NCBI GenBank assembly: GCA_035651755.1
Contig: DASRFA010000060.1
Span: 434,001 to 498,000 of the forward strand
Origin: DASRFA01 sp035651755
Lineage (GTDB): Bacteria > Desulfobacterota > Binatia > UBA12015
Reading direction: 5' to 3'
Length of the DNA stretch: 64,000 nucleotides
Of the stretch, positions 34,723 to 43,703 are shown piece after piece; the first letter of the stretch is position 1; the number at the start of each line of letters is the position of its first letter. The translations under genes were made by a program, and so were the position numbers. The notes below the pieces were generated by a model that was not told where the DNA came from, did not search any database, and saw only the letters and a list, made by a program, of their open reading frames with translations.

Positions 34723-36357
34723 GTGGACGATCGGCCGACCGCTCGATCGCGCCGCCGGGGCTCCCGAAGCGCGCGACGGCGCCGGGCGTTCCGGGCGCTC
34801 TGCGGGCTCGCAGCTCTCGCCGGGGCCGTCGGCGGAACGGCCGCCTGCGGCGGCGGCGCGCGCCGCACGGACCTGACGCCGGCACAGCTCGAGAGCCTGA
34901 AGCGCTCGATCGCCGGCGCCGACGCCGTCTCGGCGCAATCCGCGTCGGGGGCCGGCGCGAGCGCGGCCGCCAGCGCGCCGGCGACCGAGGCGAAGCCGCC
35001 GCGCGACGACGCCGAGCGCCTCGCGCGCGTGCACCGCGCGCTCGAGCCCGGGCAAACGGTCCGCGACATCGTGCCGGTCGGCGACGGTCGTCGCTTCGTT
35101 TTTGCGCTCGACAGCGGTCCGCGAGCGCGCCTCCTCCTGGTCGACGTCTCGCGCGAGGACGGCGTCGTCGTCGGCGACCACGACTTCGGCGCCGGCACGC
35201 AAGCGACGGTGTCGACGGCGGCGGGCCACGTCGCGCCCGGGACGGCGACCGAGGGCGCCGCCGCGAGCGATACCGCCGGCGCGACCGACGCCGCCGCCAG
35301 CGAAGCCTCCTCGACGGGGGCGGCTGGCGCCTCGCACGCTTCGCCGACGGCGGGCGCGGCGCCGCTCGGCGGCCCCGCGCAGGTCCTCCACGCGATCGAG
35401 GTGACGTCGGACGACGGGCAGCCGATCGAGCTCGCCGTGGTCGCGCACGGAGCGGACTCGGTGGCGTGCGGCTGGTGGATCCGCCGGCACGGCACGCGCT
35501 TCGTGTGCGCTCCGCAGATCGGCGGGCCCTCCACCTATCGCGTGGTGGACGGGGCGCTCGTCGAGGAGTGGCAGGCGGCGCTCCCCGGGAGCGGCGGCCT
35601 CGCGGGCGTGAGCGGGAAGAGCGGCCGGGTGCTCGGCGTCTACGGCGGCAGCTGGCGCGAGACCGATCGCTTTCAATGCCTCGGCCGCCCGCTCGAGCAG
35701 GCGCGGCGCGACGCCGGCGTCGCTGGCGTCGGCGCGTGGCAGACCGGAGCGGTCCGCGAGCGCGTTTCGGGCGCGCGCCGCGCCGCCCAGGCTCTCGACA
35801 CGGATCAGGCGGTCGGGCTCCTGCAAGACGCGCTCGCGATCGACGGGTGCGACCCCGACGCGTGGCGGATGCTCGGCCGGCTCGAGTTCGAGCGCGGTCG
35901 CGCGGCGGAGGCCGTGCCCGCGCTCGCCGTCGGGCTCGCGCTCGCGCCGCGCGACACGCCCGCGACGGTGGACCTCGCCGATGCGCTGGTCGTGCTGAAC
36001 GCCGGCCCGCCGGCGGGACAGGCGAGCCTCTCCGCAGCCGTGGAGGCGCTCGACAGCCACGGGACGACGCACGAGATCGTCGAGAAGGCGCGCGCGGCGA
36101 GCGGCGGGAACACGCCGAGCCCGCGCGCGCTCGCCGCGGCGCTCTACTCGTCGTTCCTCGAGCGCACCGACGAGAACGACCCGCGCGTCGCGGGCGCTCG
36201 CCGGCGCGCGAGCGACGCGCTCGCGCGGCTCGCCGCGCCCGCTCCGGCGGTACGCCGTACGTCCCGAGCGCGCGCGCCCGCGAAGGGGCGCGCGCCGAGC
36301 GCGCGGACGCGCACGGACGCGGCGCGGCCGGCGGCGGCGCGCTCTCAGGGCGACTGA
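34723..36357 (+). CDS. TPR-like lipoprotein of unknown function
   Basis: A 544-residue protein. A twin-Arg-rich leader and hydrophobic helix end in the lipobox TAAC at about residue 44. The middle (about 80-330) contains beta-rich stretches (VRDIVPVGDGRRFVFALDSG, LLVDVSREDGVVVGDHDFG) broken by an Ala/Thr/Ser-rich linker. From about 330, helical pairs resemble TPR units (AVGLLQDALAIDGCDPDAWR, MLGRLEFERGRAAEAVPALA). The tail is basic and disordered. The GTG at 34723 lies 16 bp after the FecR-type gene's stop, so the two are co-transcribed and may work together at the outer membrane. No named family recognised. Confidence 0.72.
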   Translation: MDDRPTARSRRRGSRSARRRRAFRALCGLAALAGAVGGTAACGGGARRTDLTPAQLESLKRSIAGADAVSAQSASGAGASAAASAPATEAKPPRDDAERLARVHRALEPGQTVRDIVPVGDGRRFVFALDSGPRARLLLVDVSREDGVVVGDHDFGAGTQATVSTAAGHVAPGTATEGAAASDTAGATDAAASEASSTGAAGASHASPTAGAAPLGGPAQVLHAIEVTSDDGQPIELAVVAHGADSVACGWWIRRHGTRFVCAPQIGGPSTYRVVDGALVEEWQAALPGSGGLAGVSGKSGRVLGVYGGSWRETDRFQCLGRPLEQARRDAGVAGVGAWQTGAVRERVSGARRAAQALDTDQAVGLLQDALAIDGCDPDAWRMLGRLEFERGRAAEAVPALAVGLALAPRDTPATVDLADALVVLNAGPPAGQASLSAAVEALDSHGTTHEIVEKARAASGGNTPSPRALAAALYSSFLERTDENDPRVAGARRRASDALARLAAPAPAVRRTSRARAPAKGRAPSARTRTDAARPAAARSQGD

Positions 36358-37784
36358 GCGACCCGCATCCGGCGCTCGGGGTCGATCGCCGGAACGCCGG
36401 CGGAAGCGGCGGCTTCGACGTACGCGGCGCGCAAGCAGTCCTCGACCGCCTCGACGTCGGGCGCGAGAGCGGTGTCGGCGTCGATCCCGACGACGACCTC
36501 CTCGGCGCCCCAGTCGAGCCAAGCGAAGCTGAGGCCGACGTGCCACGGCAGGCTCGCGATCGGCACCAGAAAGATGCAGCGCCGGCCCGCGAGCTCGCCC
36601 GATCCGCCGGTCGCGCGCGCCTCGACGGAGATCGTGTTGACCGCCTGGTAGGCGAGAGCGGCTCCGACCGAGCGCCCGCCCGTAGGCAGGAGAAGAGCCG
36701 CGGACACGACCGAGTCGAAGCTCGCGCGCCGCGCGCGCGCGGCCGGATCGCGTAGCGCCGCCGACAGCGTCACCACGCGGGCGCGTGCCGCGACCGCGCC
36801 GACCGGCAGCGACACGATCGCACCCGCCGCGGCCTCGCCGGAAGGCTCGAGCGGGTCGACGAGCGCGGGGAGCTCCAGGGCGACCGTCACGCGTCCGCGG
36901 AGCTTCAGGTACCGGCCGAGGGCGTCGCCGAGGATCGCGAGCACGACCGCCGAGCGCGGGGCCTCCATCGCCTCCTCGATGCCCGCGAGCACGTCGCGCG
37001 CGAGCCGCACCCAGCCGACGCGCCGCGCGCCGCCGAGCGGCCCGTTGAACGGCGTCTCCGGAGCGGGCGTCGACACGACGAGGCTCGTCGCCTCGAGCCA
37101 GCGCGCGACGTCGCGCGCTCGCGCCAGCGCGGTCGCCGGATCGAGGACGTCGGCAAAGGCCCGCCCGACCGCGCGCGTTCCGGCGAAGAGCGGCAGCGAC
37201 ATCGCGGCGAGCGCGCTCGCGACGCCGCGCGCGGGGACGGTCGCGGGCAGCGCGCCGGCCGGTCGCTTGTCGCGCCGGCGCGCGACGGCGCGAGCGCCGG
37301 GCGGAGGCGCGCTTCCGAGCAGCAGCTCGGCGAGCTGCGGGCCGCCTCCGTCGTTCGCGATGCTCCGGTGCGCCTTCACGAGCACGGCGGTGCGCCCGCG
37401 CGCGAGCCCGTCGACGACGGCGATCTCCCAGCGCGGCCCGTCGCTCGCGAGCGGCCGCGACCAGAGCTCCGCGACCGTCGCGGAGAGCTCCGCGTCGCCG
37501 CCCGGCGGCGTCGTGGCGACGCGCTCGACGAAGCCCGGACGTCGTCCGGTGGCGCGGCGGCGCGCCCCGGCGAGCCACGCGGCCGCGGCTCGCTCCGACG
37601 CGAAGCCGAGGCGCGGGATCGCGGCCGCGCGCTCGCGCACGCGGCGCTCGAGAGCTTCCGCGTCCACCGGTCCGTCCAGCACGGCGAGCGCGCCGACGTG
37701 GAGCGGCAGCTCCGAATCGCTCAGGGCGCGATAGCGCGCGGATGCGTCGGCTTCCGCGCCCGCGCCGTTCTCGAGCTCACTCAC
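36345..37784 (-). CDS. Degenerate wax ester synthase/diacylglycerol acyltransferase-like protein
   Basis: A 479-residue protein with the overall WS/DGAT (condensation-domain) layout. It has YRALSDSELPLHVGALAVLD at the N-terminus, a middle segment FNGPLGGARRVGWVRL like the NGPI motif, and a C-terminal domain (VNTISVEARATGGSGELAGR, FAWLDWGAEEVVVGIDADT). The catalytic HHxxxDG box is replaced by KAHRSIANDGGG, which lacks the histidine pair. Catalysis of acyl transfer to an alcohol is therefore doubtful; it may be a non-catalytic relative. Its start overlaps the end of the ArsC-like gene by 8 bp. It converges on and overlaps the end of the lipoprotein gene. Confidence 0.7.
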   Translation of the reverse strand: MSELENGAGAEADASARYRALSDSELPLHVGALAVLDGPVDAEALERRVRERAAAIPRLGFASERAAAAWLAGARRRATGRRPGFVERVATTPPGGDAELSATVAELWSRPLASDGPRWEIAVVDGLARGRTAVLVKAHRSIANDGGGPQLAELLLGSAPPPGARAVARRRDKRPAGALPATVPARGVASALAAMSLPLFAGTRAVGRAFADVLDPATALARARDVARWLEATSLVVSTPAPETPFNGPLGGARRVGWVRLARDVLAGIEEAMEAPRSAVVLAILGDALGRYLKLRGRVTVALELPALVDPLEPSGEAAAGAIVSLPVGAVAARARVVTLSAALRDPAARARRASFDSVVSAALLLPTGGRSVGAALAYQAVNTISVEARATGGSGELAGRRCIFLVPIASLPWHVGLSFAWLDWGAEEVVVGIDADTALAPDVEAVEDCLRAAYVEAAASAGVPAIDPERRMRVAQSP

Positions 37785-38145
37785 CGCTGCGGTCGAACAG
37801 CTCGAGAACGCGCTCCGACGGTCGAGCGATCACGGCTCGCCCGCCGCGGATCACGACCGGCCGCTCCATGAGCTCGGGGTGCGCGAGCAGGAGGTCGATC
37901 ACCTGCTCGCGCGTGACGTAGTCCTTCTCGTCGAGACCGAGCTCGCGAAAGCGCTTGTCCTTTCGGACGAGCTCCGCCGGCGGTCCGGGAAGCAGATCGA
38001 GAAAGCGGGCGAGCGTCGCGCGGTCGGGCGGCGTCTGGAGGTACTCGACGACGTCGGTCTCGACGCCGCGCTCGCGCAGGATGTCGAGCGCCCCGCGCGA
38101 CTTGCTGCACACGGGGTTGTGGTAGACGCGCACCGATTCGCCCAT
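37777..38145 (-). CDS. ArsC/Spx-family thioredoxin-fold protein (arsenate reductase-like)
   Basis: A 122-residue protein of the ArsC/Spx/YffB group. VRVYHNPVCSKSRGALDIL holds the single active Cys at about residue 12. VVEYLQTPPDRATLARFLDL and ERPVVIRGGRAVIARPSERV follow, the latter with the cis-Pro region and the Arg used for substrate binding. Members reduce arsenate with glutathione/glutaredoxin or act as glutathione-dependent reductases. No ars operon is present, so arsenate is unproven as substrate. ATG 38145 is preferred; the longer frame to 38181 adds a non-conserved 12-residue leader. Confidence 0.85.
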   Translation of the reverse strand: MGESVRVYHNPVCSKSRGALDILRERGVETDVVEYLQTPPDRATLARFLDLLPGPPAELVRKDKRFRELGLDEKDYVTREQVIDLLLAHPELMERPVVIRGGRAVIARPSERVLELFDRSGE

Positions 38146-38215
38146 CCTCGGAGAGGTAGCTGCGCCGCGCCGGTGTGGCAATCCCGAGCGCGCCGCGCGC
38201 CGTCCGGGCTCGACG

Positions 38216-38938
38216 TCAAGTATTGGCCGCGGAAGACGGCGGAACGAGGTAGCGCCACAGGAGCCACGCGATGCCGACCGCGACCGCGATCGCGACGATC
38301 TGCATCCACGGCATCCGGCGCGACGGCGCTTCGGCGGGCGAGCCGCCGTACACGAACGGCGCGCCCGGGCTCGGGGTCCCGGCCGCCTCGAACGTGAGGA
38401 GCGCGAACTGCGCGCGGCCCGTGTTGAGCGAGCTGTAGCCGCCGAGCCGGCAGCCGACGCGAAGCGACGTCTCGAGCGGCCGAGTCTTCACCCACAGCGA
38501 CAGCTGCTGCCACGGCTGCGTGCCGTGGAGCTCCTGCGAGTTGTAGAACGTGTCCATCACCGAGAGGTAGGCGCCGAGGTGATCGTCGCCGACGTCCTCG
38601 CTCCGCACCCAGCCCGAGAGGCGATACCAGGTCGACGGCGAGACCGGCACGGTCTGTACCCAGCCGCCGTCGTTCGCGACCCGGTTCTCGATCGCGAGCA
38701 CACCGATGCCCTCCTCGCCGCGCGACCAGGTGAACGAGGACGCCGTCGGCGTCTTGATCCAGGCTTCGCTCCGCCACGCGGCGGGCTGGTCGCCTTCGCC
38801 GTCGGCCAGCGCGCCGTTCTGCAGCAGCTGACCCGCGGCGTCGGCGCGCGCGGCGAGCGCCGCGACGGCGAGCGCGGCGACCAGCGAAGCGGCCGCCCAG
38901 CGGGCACGGCAGGACGAGCCCGAGCCCGCGCGCGTCAT
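38216..38938 (-). CDS. Exported binding-domain protein, paralogue of the N-terminus of the upstream glycosyltransferase
   Basis: A 240-residue protein. A signal peptide ends near ARADAAG. A beta-sandwich-like domain follows (about 35-190: LLQNGALADGEGDQPAAWRS, WVQTVPVSPSTWYRLSGWVR, SLRVGCRLGGYSSLNTGRAQ), resembling galactose-binding/CBM folds. A C-terminal membrane helix (MQIVAIAVAVGIAWLLWRYL) closes the protein. The domain is clearly related to residues 43-200 of the protein encoded just upstream, with the same NGxxxxGxxxxPxxW, STWYRLSG-type and VGCRLG-type landmarks. Its ATG overlaps that gene's stop (ATGA). Probably a periplasm-facing, membrane-tethered binding subunit. Confidence 0.78.
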   Translation of the reverse strand: MTRAGSGSSCRARWAAASLVAALAVAALAARADAAGQLLQNGALADGEGDQPAAWRSEAWIKTPTASSFTWSRGEEGIGVLAIENRVANDGGWVQTVPVSPSTWYRLSGWVRSEDVGDDHLGAYLSVMDTFYNSQELHGTQPWQQLSLWVKTRPLETSLRVGCRLGGYSSLNTGRAQFALLTFEAAGTPSPGAPFVYGGSPAEAPSRRMPWMQIVAIAVAVGIAWLLWRYLVPPSSAANT

Positions 38939-41900
38939 ATCCAGTTCATGAAGTCGGTGCCGCGGATCCACATGCGCGCGTTCCACGCTTCCTTCGCGAG
39001 CGGAAGGCCGAGCCAGATCGGCGACAGGTACCAGGAAACCGCTGCGACCGCGACGCAGTAGGCGACGACCGCGATCCGTCCCACGCGTCGCGCCTCGGCG
39101 CGCTCGGAGAAGACGCCGCCGGCATACGCGACCAAGGCGACGAGAAAAGCGATCGGGGCCCAACGCGGTGCCGCGAGCACGCACACCGGCAGCAGGCTTC
39201 CGAGCACCGCCGCGCCGATCAGCCCGCGCTCGAACGGCGATCCGTCGCCGGCCCACAGGCGATCGAGCAGCCAGGCGAGGGCGAGCAGCGCGAACAGGAG
39301 GGACGGCAGGTAGTGGTAGAGGAAGAGCGTGCGCGAGATCGGGACCCAGGGCGCGAGGTGGATCGCCCACCCGGCGAGGACGAAGGCGAGCGCGGCACGC
39401 CGCTCGCGGATGCCGATCCACGCGGCGAACGCGAGCGCGGGGACCGACGCCCACCACACCGACGGGTTGCCCGCGCCCCAGATGCCGACGACCGTCCCCG
39501 GCACCTCGCCCGGGTCCTTCCAGTAGTACCAGACCGGGCGGAGGAGGAGCGGCCAGGTCCACCACTTCGAGCTGTAGGGGTGGGTCATCGCCTTCACCGC
39601 CGCCTGGTACTCGGGGACCTTGACGACGATGTAGCGGATCAGGTCGAGCGGCGAGGTCCACCACCCCCAGAGGAAGTGCGGCGTGTACGCGAGCGCGTAC
39701 ACGACGCTCGCGGTCGCGCCGACGATGACGACCGGACGAAGCGCGAACGCGAGCCACGGCCGCCCGCGCTCGACGGCGACGCTCCGGGCCGAGACGAAGA
39801 GCGTCCCCTCGACGAGCAGGAAGCTGAAGAACGGGATGTAGAGCTTCGCCGCGACCGACATGCCGATGAGCGCGCCGAGCGCGAGCAGGCGGCCGGTGCT
39901 CTCGTAGAGCCGCCCGCGCACGAGGCGCACGAGCAGAATGTACGCGGCGACCGCCCACGTGACGTAGTGGATGTCGATCACCGCGATGCGCGAGTCGACG
40001 ATGCAGAGACCGTCGAGCGCGACGAAGAACGCCGTCAGGCCGGCCGCGACGGGTCGCAGGAAGAGCGATCGGGCGAGCAGGTACATGAGCGGCACGAGCG
40101 CGGTGCCGACGACCGCGTTCATCGCGCGCCAGCCGGTGGGCTGGTCGCCGAAGAGCGCGATGCCGAGGCCGATCGCGAGCTTCGCGATCGGCGGGTGCGG
40201 GTCCATGAAGTCCTGGCCCTTCAGGTAGTCGCGCCCCTGCTCGACGAAGTAGACCTCGTCGAACACGAGCTCCTTCGGCGATCCGAGCGAGTAGAAGCGG
40301 ATCGCCGTCGAGGCGAGGGTCACCGCGACGAGGAACGCGATCTCGGCAAGCGACCACGCCGGCTCGCGCTCCGCCGTCGGCGCGGGGCGCACGGCGTCGC
40401 GGCGCGCGCGCGCGGCCGCCTCCGCCTCGGCGCGCGCCTCGTGCCACCGGCGGTCGTCGTCGTCGAGCGCGGGCGCTCCCGGCGCGGCGACGCGTCCCTC
40501 CGCCAGCCGCCAGACGACGACCAGCCACGCGACGAGGCCGAAGCCGGCGAGGCCGGCAACCGAGCCCCAGAGCCACGGCGGACCGGCGGTCGCGTCGGCC
40601 TGGTAGGCGTACACCGCGAGCTGGTTCGCGAAGAACGTCGCCGAGAGCGTCCAGTAAACGGCGCCGATGGCGCCCGTGACGCCGAGCAGGCCCGCGAGCG
40701 GGAAGAACGGGTACAGGTAGCGCTCGTGCATCCGCGTCAAGCAGAGGAACGAGACCAGCGTCGCGGACGCGAGCAGCGCCGCGTGCAGCGTCCGGCTACG
40801 GCGGCGGAGATAGGGCACGAGGAACGCGAGGCCGAGGATGCCGCCGAGCGCGAAGCCCCACATCTGCGCGCTGAGACCGAAGTGGACGTCGGCGTCGCTG
40901 CGCCGCATCCCGAACGCGAGCGCCATCAGGTTCATCGCGTTGACCGACGTCTCGCTGTAGTACCCGGCGGTCCCGCCGTAGAGGTCGATGAGCCACCGCC
41001 ACGGGCGATCGCCGCGGAACGGGTCGGCCAGCACGAAGACGCCCGCGATCGCGGCGAGGGCCGCCGAGACGGGGCGGCCGCTCTTCCACCAGCCCCAGGG
41101 CCAGAGCGCGAGCGGCGGCAGCAGCAGGAGCGCCTGCGGCTTGGTGAGCGCAGCGATCGCCGCGATCAGCCACGCGAGCTCGAAGAGTCGCTCGCCCTGT
41201 GCGAGGAACGCGAGCAGCACGAGGAGCGCCAGCACCGAATCGGTCTGACCCCACACCGCGGAGTTGAGGACGAGCGCGGGGTTCAGCGCGAAGGCGAGCG
41301 CAGCGATCCACGCCGTGCGCGCCCCGGCGCCGCGGAGCTTCGCGAAGAGGAGCCGCGCGACCGCCAGATCGGCGAGCAGCGCCGGCAGCTTCAGCAGGAT
41401 CACGAAGCCGGCCGTCTGCCAGCCGAGCTTGAGGAGCTGCGACGCGAGCCCGACCCACCACAGCACGTACATGTAGCCGGGCGGGTAGTCGGCGAAGTAG
41501 CCGGGCGCGTAGAAGCGCGCCGGGCCCTCCTGCGCGAGCTTCAGCGCCCAGGCCGCGTACGCGTTCACGTCGATGCGATACTGGAACAGCGGCGCGACCA
41601 GGATCTTGACGGCGAGCACCGCGAGCAGGAGGCCGTCGAGCAGAAGCCGCTCGCGCAGCGCGACTTCGGCCGGAAGCCGGCCGTAGCGCCAGAGCGCGTA
41701 GGCGAGCACGAGCACGATGAAGAGAGAGGCGGGGAGGCCGACCGGCGTCGTCGCCTCCTCGATCGGGCCGTAGACGAAGTCGGCGTTGAGCGGCGGTCGC
41801 GCCTGCGCCGCGAGCTCGATCCCGGTGCAGCGGACCTCGCCCTTCGAGGTGCTGCCGAAGCTGCCGAGGCGACATCCGATCTTGACGGTGCGCTGAGCGG

Positions 41901-42378
41901 GGCCGGTCTTGAACCACATCGAGACCGGCTGCCATCCGGTGTCGGCGCCCTTCACCTCGCGGCCGCGATCGAAGCCCTCGACCGGCGAAAGGCTCCCCCC
42001 GAAGCCGCCGCCGGTGACGCCGATCGCGCGCACCTGTCCGGCGAGCCGGTACCAGGTGTCGGGCGACACCTTGACGGTCTGCGTCCAGCGCGCGTCGTTC
42101 GGCCGCTCGTTGCGGACGATCGCGATGCCGAGGCCGCTCGCGTCGCGGCGCCAGTCGAAGCTCGTCTCTCCGCCCGAGCTCCACTGCTCCGTCGCCCATG
42201 CGTTCGGCGTCGTCCCGTCGCCTTCGACGAACGAGCCGTTCTGCACCGCGTTTTCGGCGCGCGCGGCGCCGGCCGCGAGCGATGCCGCGAGCGCGATCGC
42301 GAGCGCTGCCGCGCGCGCGCGAAGCGCGGTGCGACGTTGAATTGCGGGGGGGTGGTGGCTAGGATCGCGCGCGGTCAT
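38935..42378 (-). CDS. Mosaic membrane glycosyltransferase: binding domain, GT-C module and PMT (GT39) module
   Basis: About 1147 residues in four parts. A signal peptide ends at GAARAEN (about 43). A galactose-binding/CBM-like domain runs from about 43 to 200 (AVQNGSFVEGDGTTPNAWAT, VGCRLG-type core as KIGCRLGSFG). A first GT-C-like module with about ten helices spans roughly 215-620 (YRIDVNAYAAWALKLAQEG, GYFADYPPGYMYVLWWVGL). After a charged linker, a protein O-mannosyltransferase-like module runs from about 700 to the end (ELVFDEVYFVEQGRDYLKGQ, DFMDPHPPIAKLAIGLGIAL, SRIAVIDIHYV). PMT enzymes use lipid-linked mannose on the outer face of the membrane. The ATG at 42378 overlaps the divergent VKOR ATG by two bases. 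Confidence 0.85.
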   Translation of the reverse strand: MTARDPSHHPPAIQRRTALRARAAALAIALAASLAAGAARAENAVQNGSFVEGDGTTPNAWATEQWSSGGETSFDWRRDASGLGIAIVRNERPNDARWTQTVKVSPDTWYRLAGQVRAIGVTGGGFGGSLSPVEGFDRGREVKGADTGWQPVSMWFKTGPAQRTVKIGCRLGSFGSTSKGEVRCTGIELAAQARPPLNADFVYGPIEEATTPVGLPASLFIVLVLAYALWRYGRLPAEVALRERLLLDGLLLAVLAVKILVAPLFQYRIDVNAYAAWALKLAQEGPARFYAPGYFADYPPGYMYVLWWVGLASQLLKLGWQTAGFVILLKLPALLADLAVARLLFAKLRGAGARTAWIAALAFALNPALVLNSAVWGQTDSVLALLVLLAFLAQGERLFELAWLIAAIAALTKPQALLLLPPLALWPWGWWKSGRPVSAALAAIAGVFVLADPFRGDRPWRWLIDLYGGTAGYYSETSVNAMNLMALAFGMRRSDADVHFGLSAQMWGFALGGILGLAFLVPYLRRRSRTLHAALLASATLVSFLCLTRMHERYLYPFFPLAGLLGVTGAIGAVYWTLSATFFANQLAVYAYQADATAGPPWLWGSVAGLAGFGLVAWLVVVWRLAEGRVAAPGAPALDDDDRRWHEARAEAEAAARARRDAVRPAPTAEREPAWSLAEIAFLVAVTLASTAIRFYSLGSPKELVFDEVYFVEQGRDYLKGQDFMDPHPPIAKLAIGLGIALFGDQPTGWRAMNAVVGTALVPLMYLLARSLFLRPVAAGLTAFFVALDGLCIVDSRIAVIDIHYVTWAVAAYILLVRLVRGRLYESTGRLLALGALIGMSVAAKLYIPFFSFLLVEGTLFVSARSVAVERGRPWLAFALRPVVIVGATASVVYALAYTPHFLWGWWTSPLDLIRYIVVKVPEYQAAVKAMTHPYSSKWWTWPLLLRPVWYYWKDPGEVPGTVVGIWGAGNPSVWWASVPALAFAAWIGIRERRAALAFVLAGWAIHLAPWVPISRTLFLYHYLPSLLFALLALAWLLDRLWAGDGSPFERGLIGAAVLGSLLPVCVLAAPRWAPIAFLVALVAYAGGVFSERAEARRVGRIAVVAYCVAVAAVSWYLSPIWLGLPLAKEAWNARMWIRGTDFMNWI

Positions 42379-43639
42379 GACTACCGCGCGTCGCACGGCT
42401 TCGCTTGCGCCCGCGGCGCCGCGGATCGGATCTCTCCCCACCCTGGCCGTCATCCTTTCCGTCGTCGGCGCGGCGCTCGGCGCCCTGGTGCTGTTTATCC
42501 ATCATCGGATGGCGGCAAGCCAGGGAGCCTACACGAGCTTCTGCGACATCTCCGAGCGGATGTCGTGCGACGTCGTGCTCGGGAGCTCGTACGCGACGCT
42601 GCTCGGCGTTCCGGTCGCCGGATGGGGCATGCTGGCCTTTCTCGCAGCGGGCGCGATCGCGCTCGCGCTCGCCGGCACGCGCGGGGATGCGCGCCTCCGC
42701 GTCGCCATGATGCTGGCCGGAGTGAGCGCGGCGATCCTCGCCGTCGCGATCTATTTCTTTGCCGTCTCGAGCTTCGCGATCGGGGTCGCGTGCCCGCTGT
42801 GCTTGTCGCTCGACGCGGTCGCGATCTCGCTCTTCGCGACGTCGGTGGCGATCGTCCGGGCGCTCCGGCCCACCGCCCCCGCGGGGTGGCCGTCGACGCG
42901 CGTCCTGCTCGGCTTCGGCGGCGCGATCGCGGCCGGCGTCGTCGCGATCGCGGCGATCCAGCGGCCGCAAGCCGCGGAATCGGGCGACGTGTCGGTCGCG
43001 GACGTCCGGGAGCGCGATCCGCGCTTCTACGCGTTCTACGTGTCGCAGCCGGTGGTCGAAAACGTGACCGCGGAGGGCGGCTATCCGATCGGGCCGGCCG
43101 ACGCGCCGGTGACGGTCGTCGAGTTCACGGACTTCGAGTGCCCGTACTGCGCGCGCGCCTACCAGGACCTGAAGCGCGCCCTGGGAAGCGACCACTCGGC
43201 GGCGCGCGTCGTCGTACGGAACTTTCCGCTGAACTCCGACTGCAACCCGCAGATCCAGACCCACGTCCACTCGCGCGCGTGCCAGGCGGCCGTGGCGGGC
43301 GAGTGCGCGGGCGCGCAGGGCAAGTTCCGCGAGTACCAGAACATCCTCTTCGAGCACCAGGACGCGCTCGATACGCCGAGCCTGATCGGCTACGCGGCGC
43401 GCCTCGGCCTCGATCAGACCGAGTTCGAGCGCTGCCTCTCGTCGCCGGCGGCGGCTGCGGCCGTCGCCGAGGACGTGGCGGCGGGGGCGGCGTTCGGCGT
43501 CACCTCCACCCCGACGTTCTTCATCAACGGTCGGCGGATCTCCGGCGGCTTCCAGCGACCCGAGCACTACCAGTACGCGGTCGCGATCGAGCGGGACCTC
43601 GTCGCGCAGGCGAACGCGAAACGCCCGGCACAACCCTAG
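42377..43639 (+). CDS. VKOR-thioredoxin fusion (disulfide bond formation)
   Basis: A 420-residue membrane oxidoreductase. The N-terminal vitamin K epoxide reductase domain (about 20-175) has four or five helices, loop cysteines in FCDISERMSCDVVLGSSYATL, and the quinone-site pair CPLC at about residue 138. A periplasmic thioredoxin-fold domain (about 220-410) carries VVEFTDFECPYCARAYQDL (CPYC) and the cis-Pro loop in FGVTSTPTFFINGRRISGG. Such fusions replace DsbA/DsbB: the thioredoxin part oxidises exported proteins and VKOR passes electrons to quinone. The start codon overlaps the divergent glycosyltransferase start in the tetranucleotide CATG. Confidence 0.92.
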   Translation: MTTARRTASLAPAAPRIGSLPTLAVILSVVGAALGALVLFIHHRMAASQGAYTSFCDISERMSCDVVLGSSYATLLGVPVAGWGMLAFLAAGAIALALAGTRGDARLRVAMMLAGVSAAILAVAIYFFAVSSFAIGVACPLCLSLDAVAISLFATSVAIVRALRPTAPAGWPSTRVLLGFGGAIAAGVVAIAAIQRPQAAESGDVSVADVRERDPRFYAFYVSQPVVENVTAEGGYPIGPADAPVTVVEFTDFECPYCARAYQDLKRALGSDHSAARVVVRNFPLNSDCNPQIQTHVHSRACQAAVAGECAGAQGKFREYQNILFEHQDALDTPSLIGYAARLGLDQTEFERCLSSPAAAAAVAEDVAAGAAFGVTSTPTFFINGRRISGGFQRPEHYQYAVAIERDLVAQANAKRPAQP

Positions 43640-43703
43640 CTAGCTTCGAGAGCCGGAGCGCGCGCGGCGCACGCTCCGTACCGCGCGTCGCACGTCACAT
43701 GCC

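Noticed and set aside
30630..35534. A minus-strand open frame of 1634 codons
   Set aside because: It is antisense to the aminotransferase, MltA, FecR and lipoprotein genes and reads as Arg/Ala/Pro low complexity without motifs.
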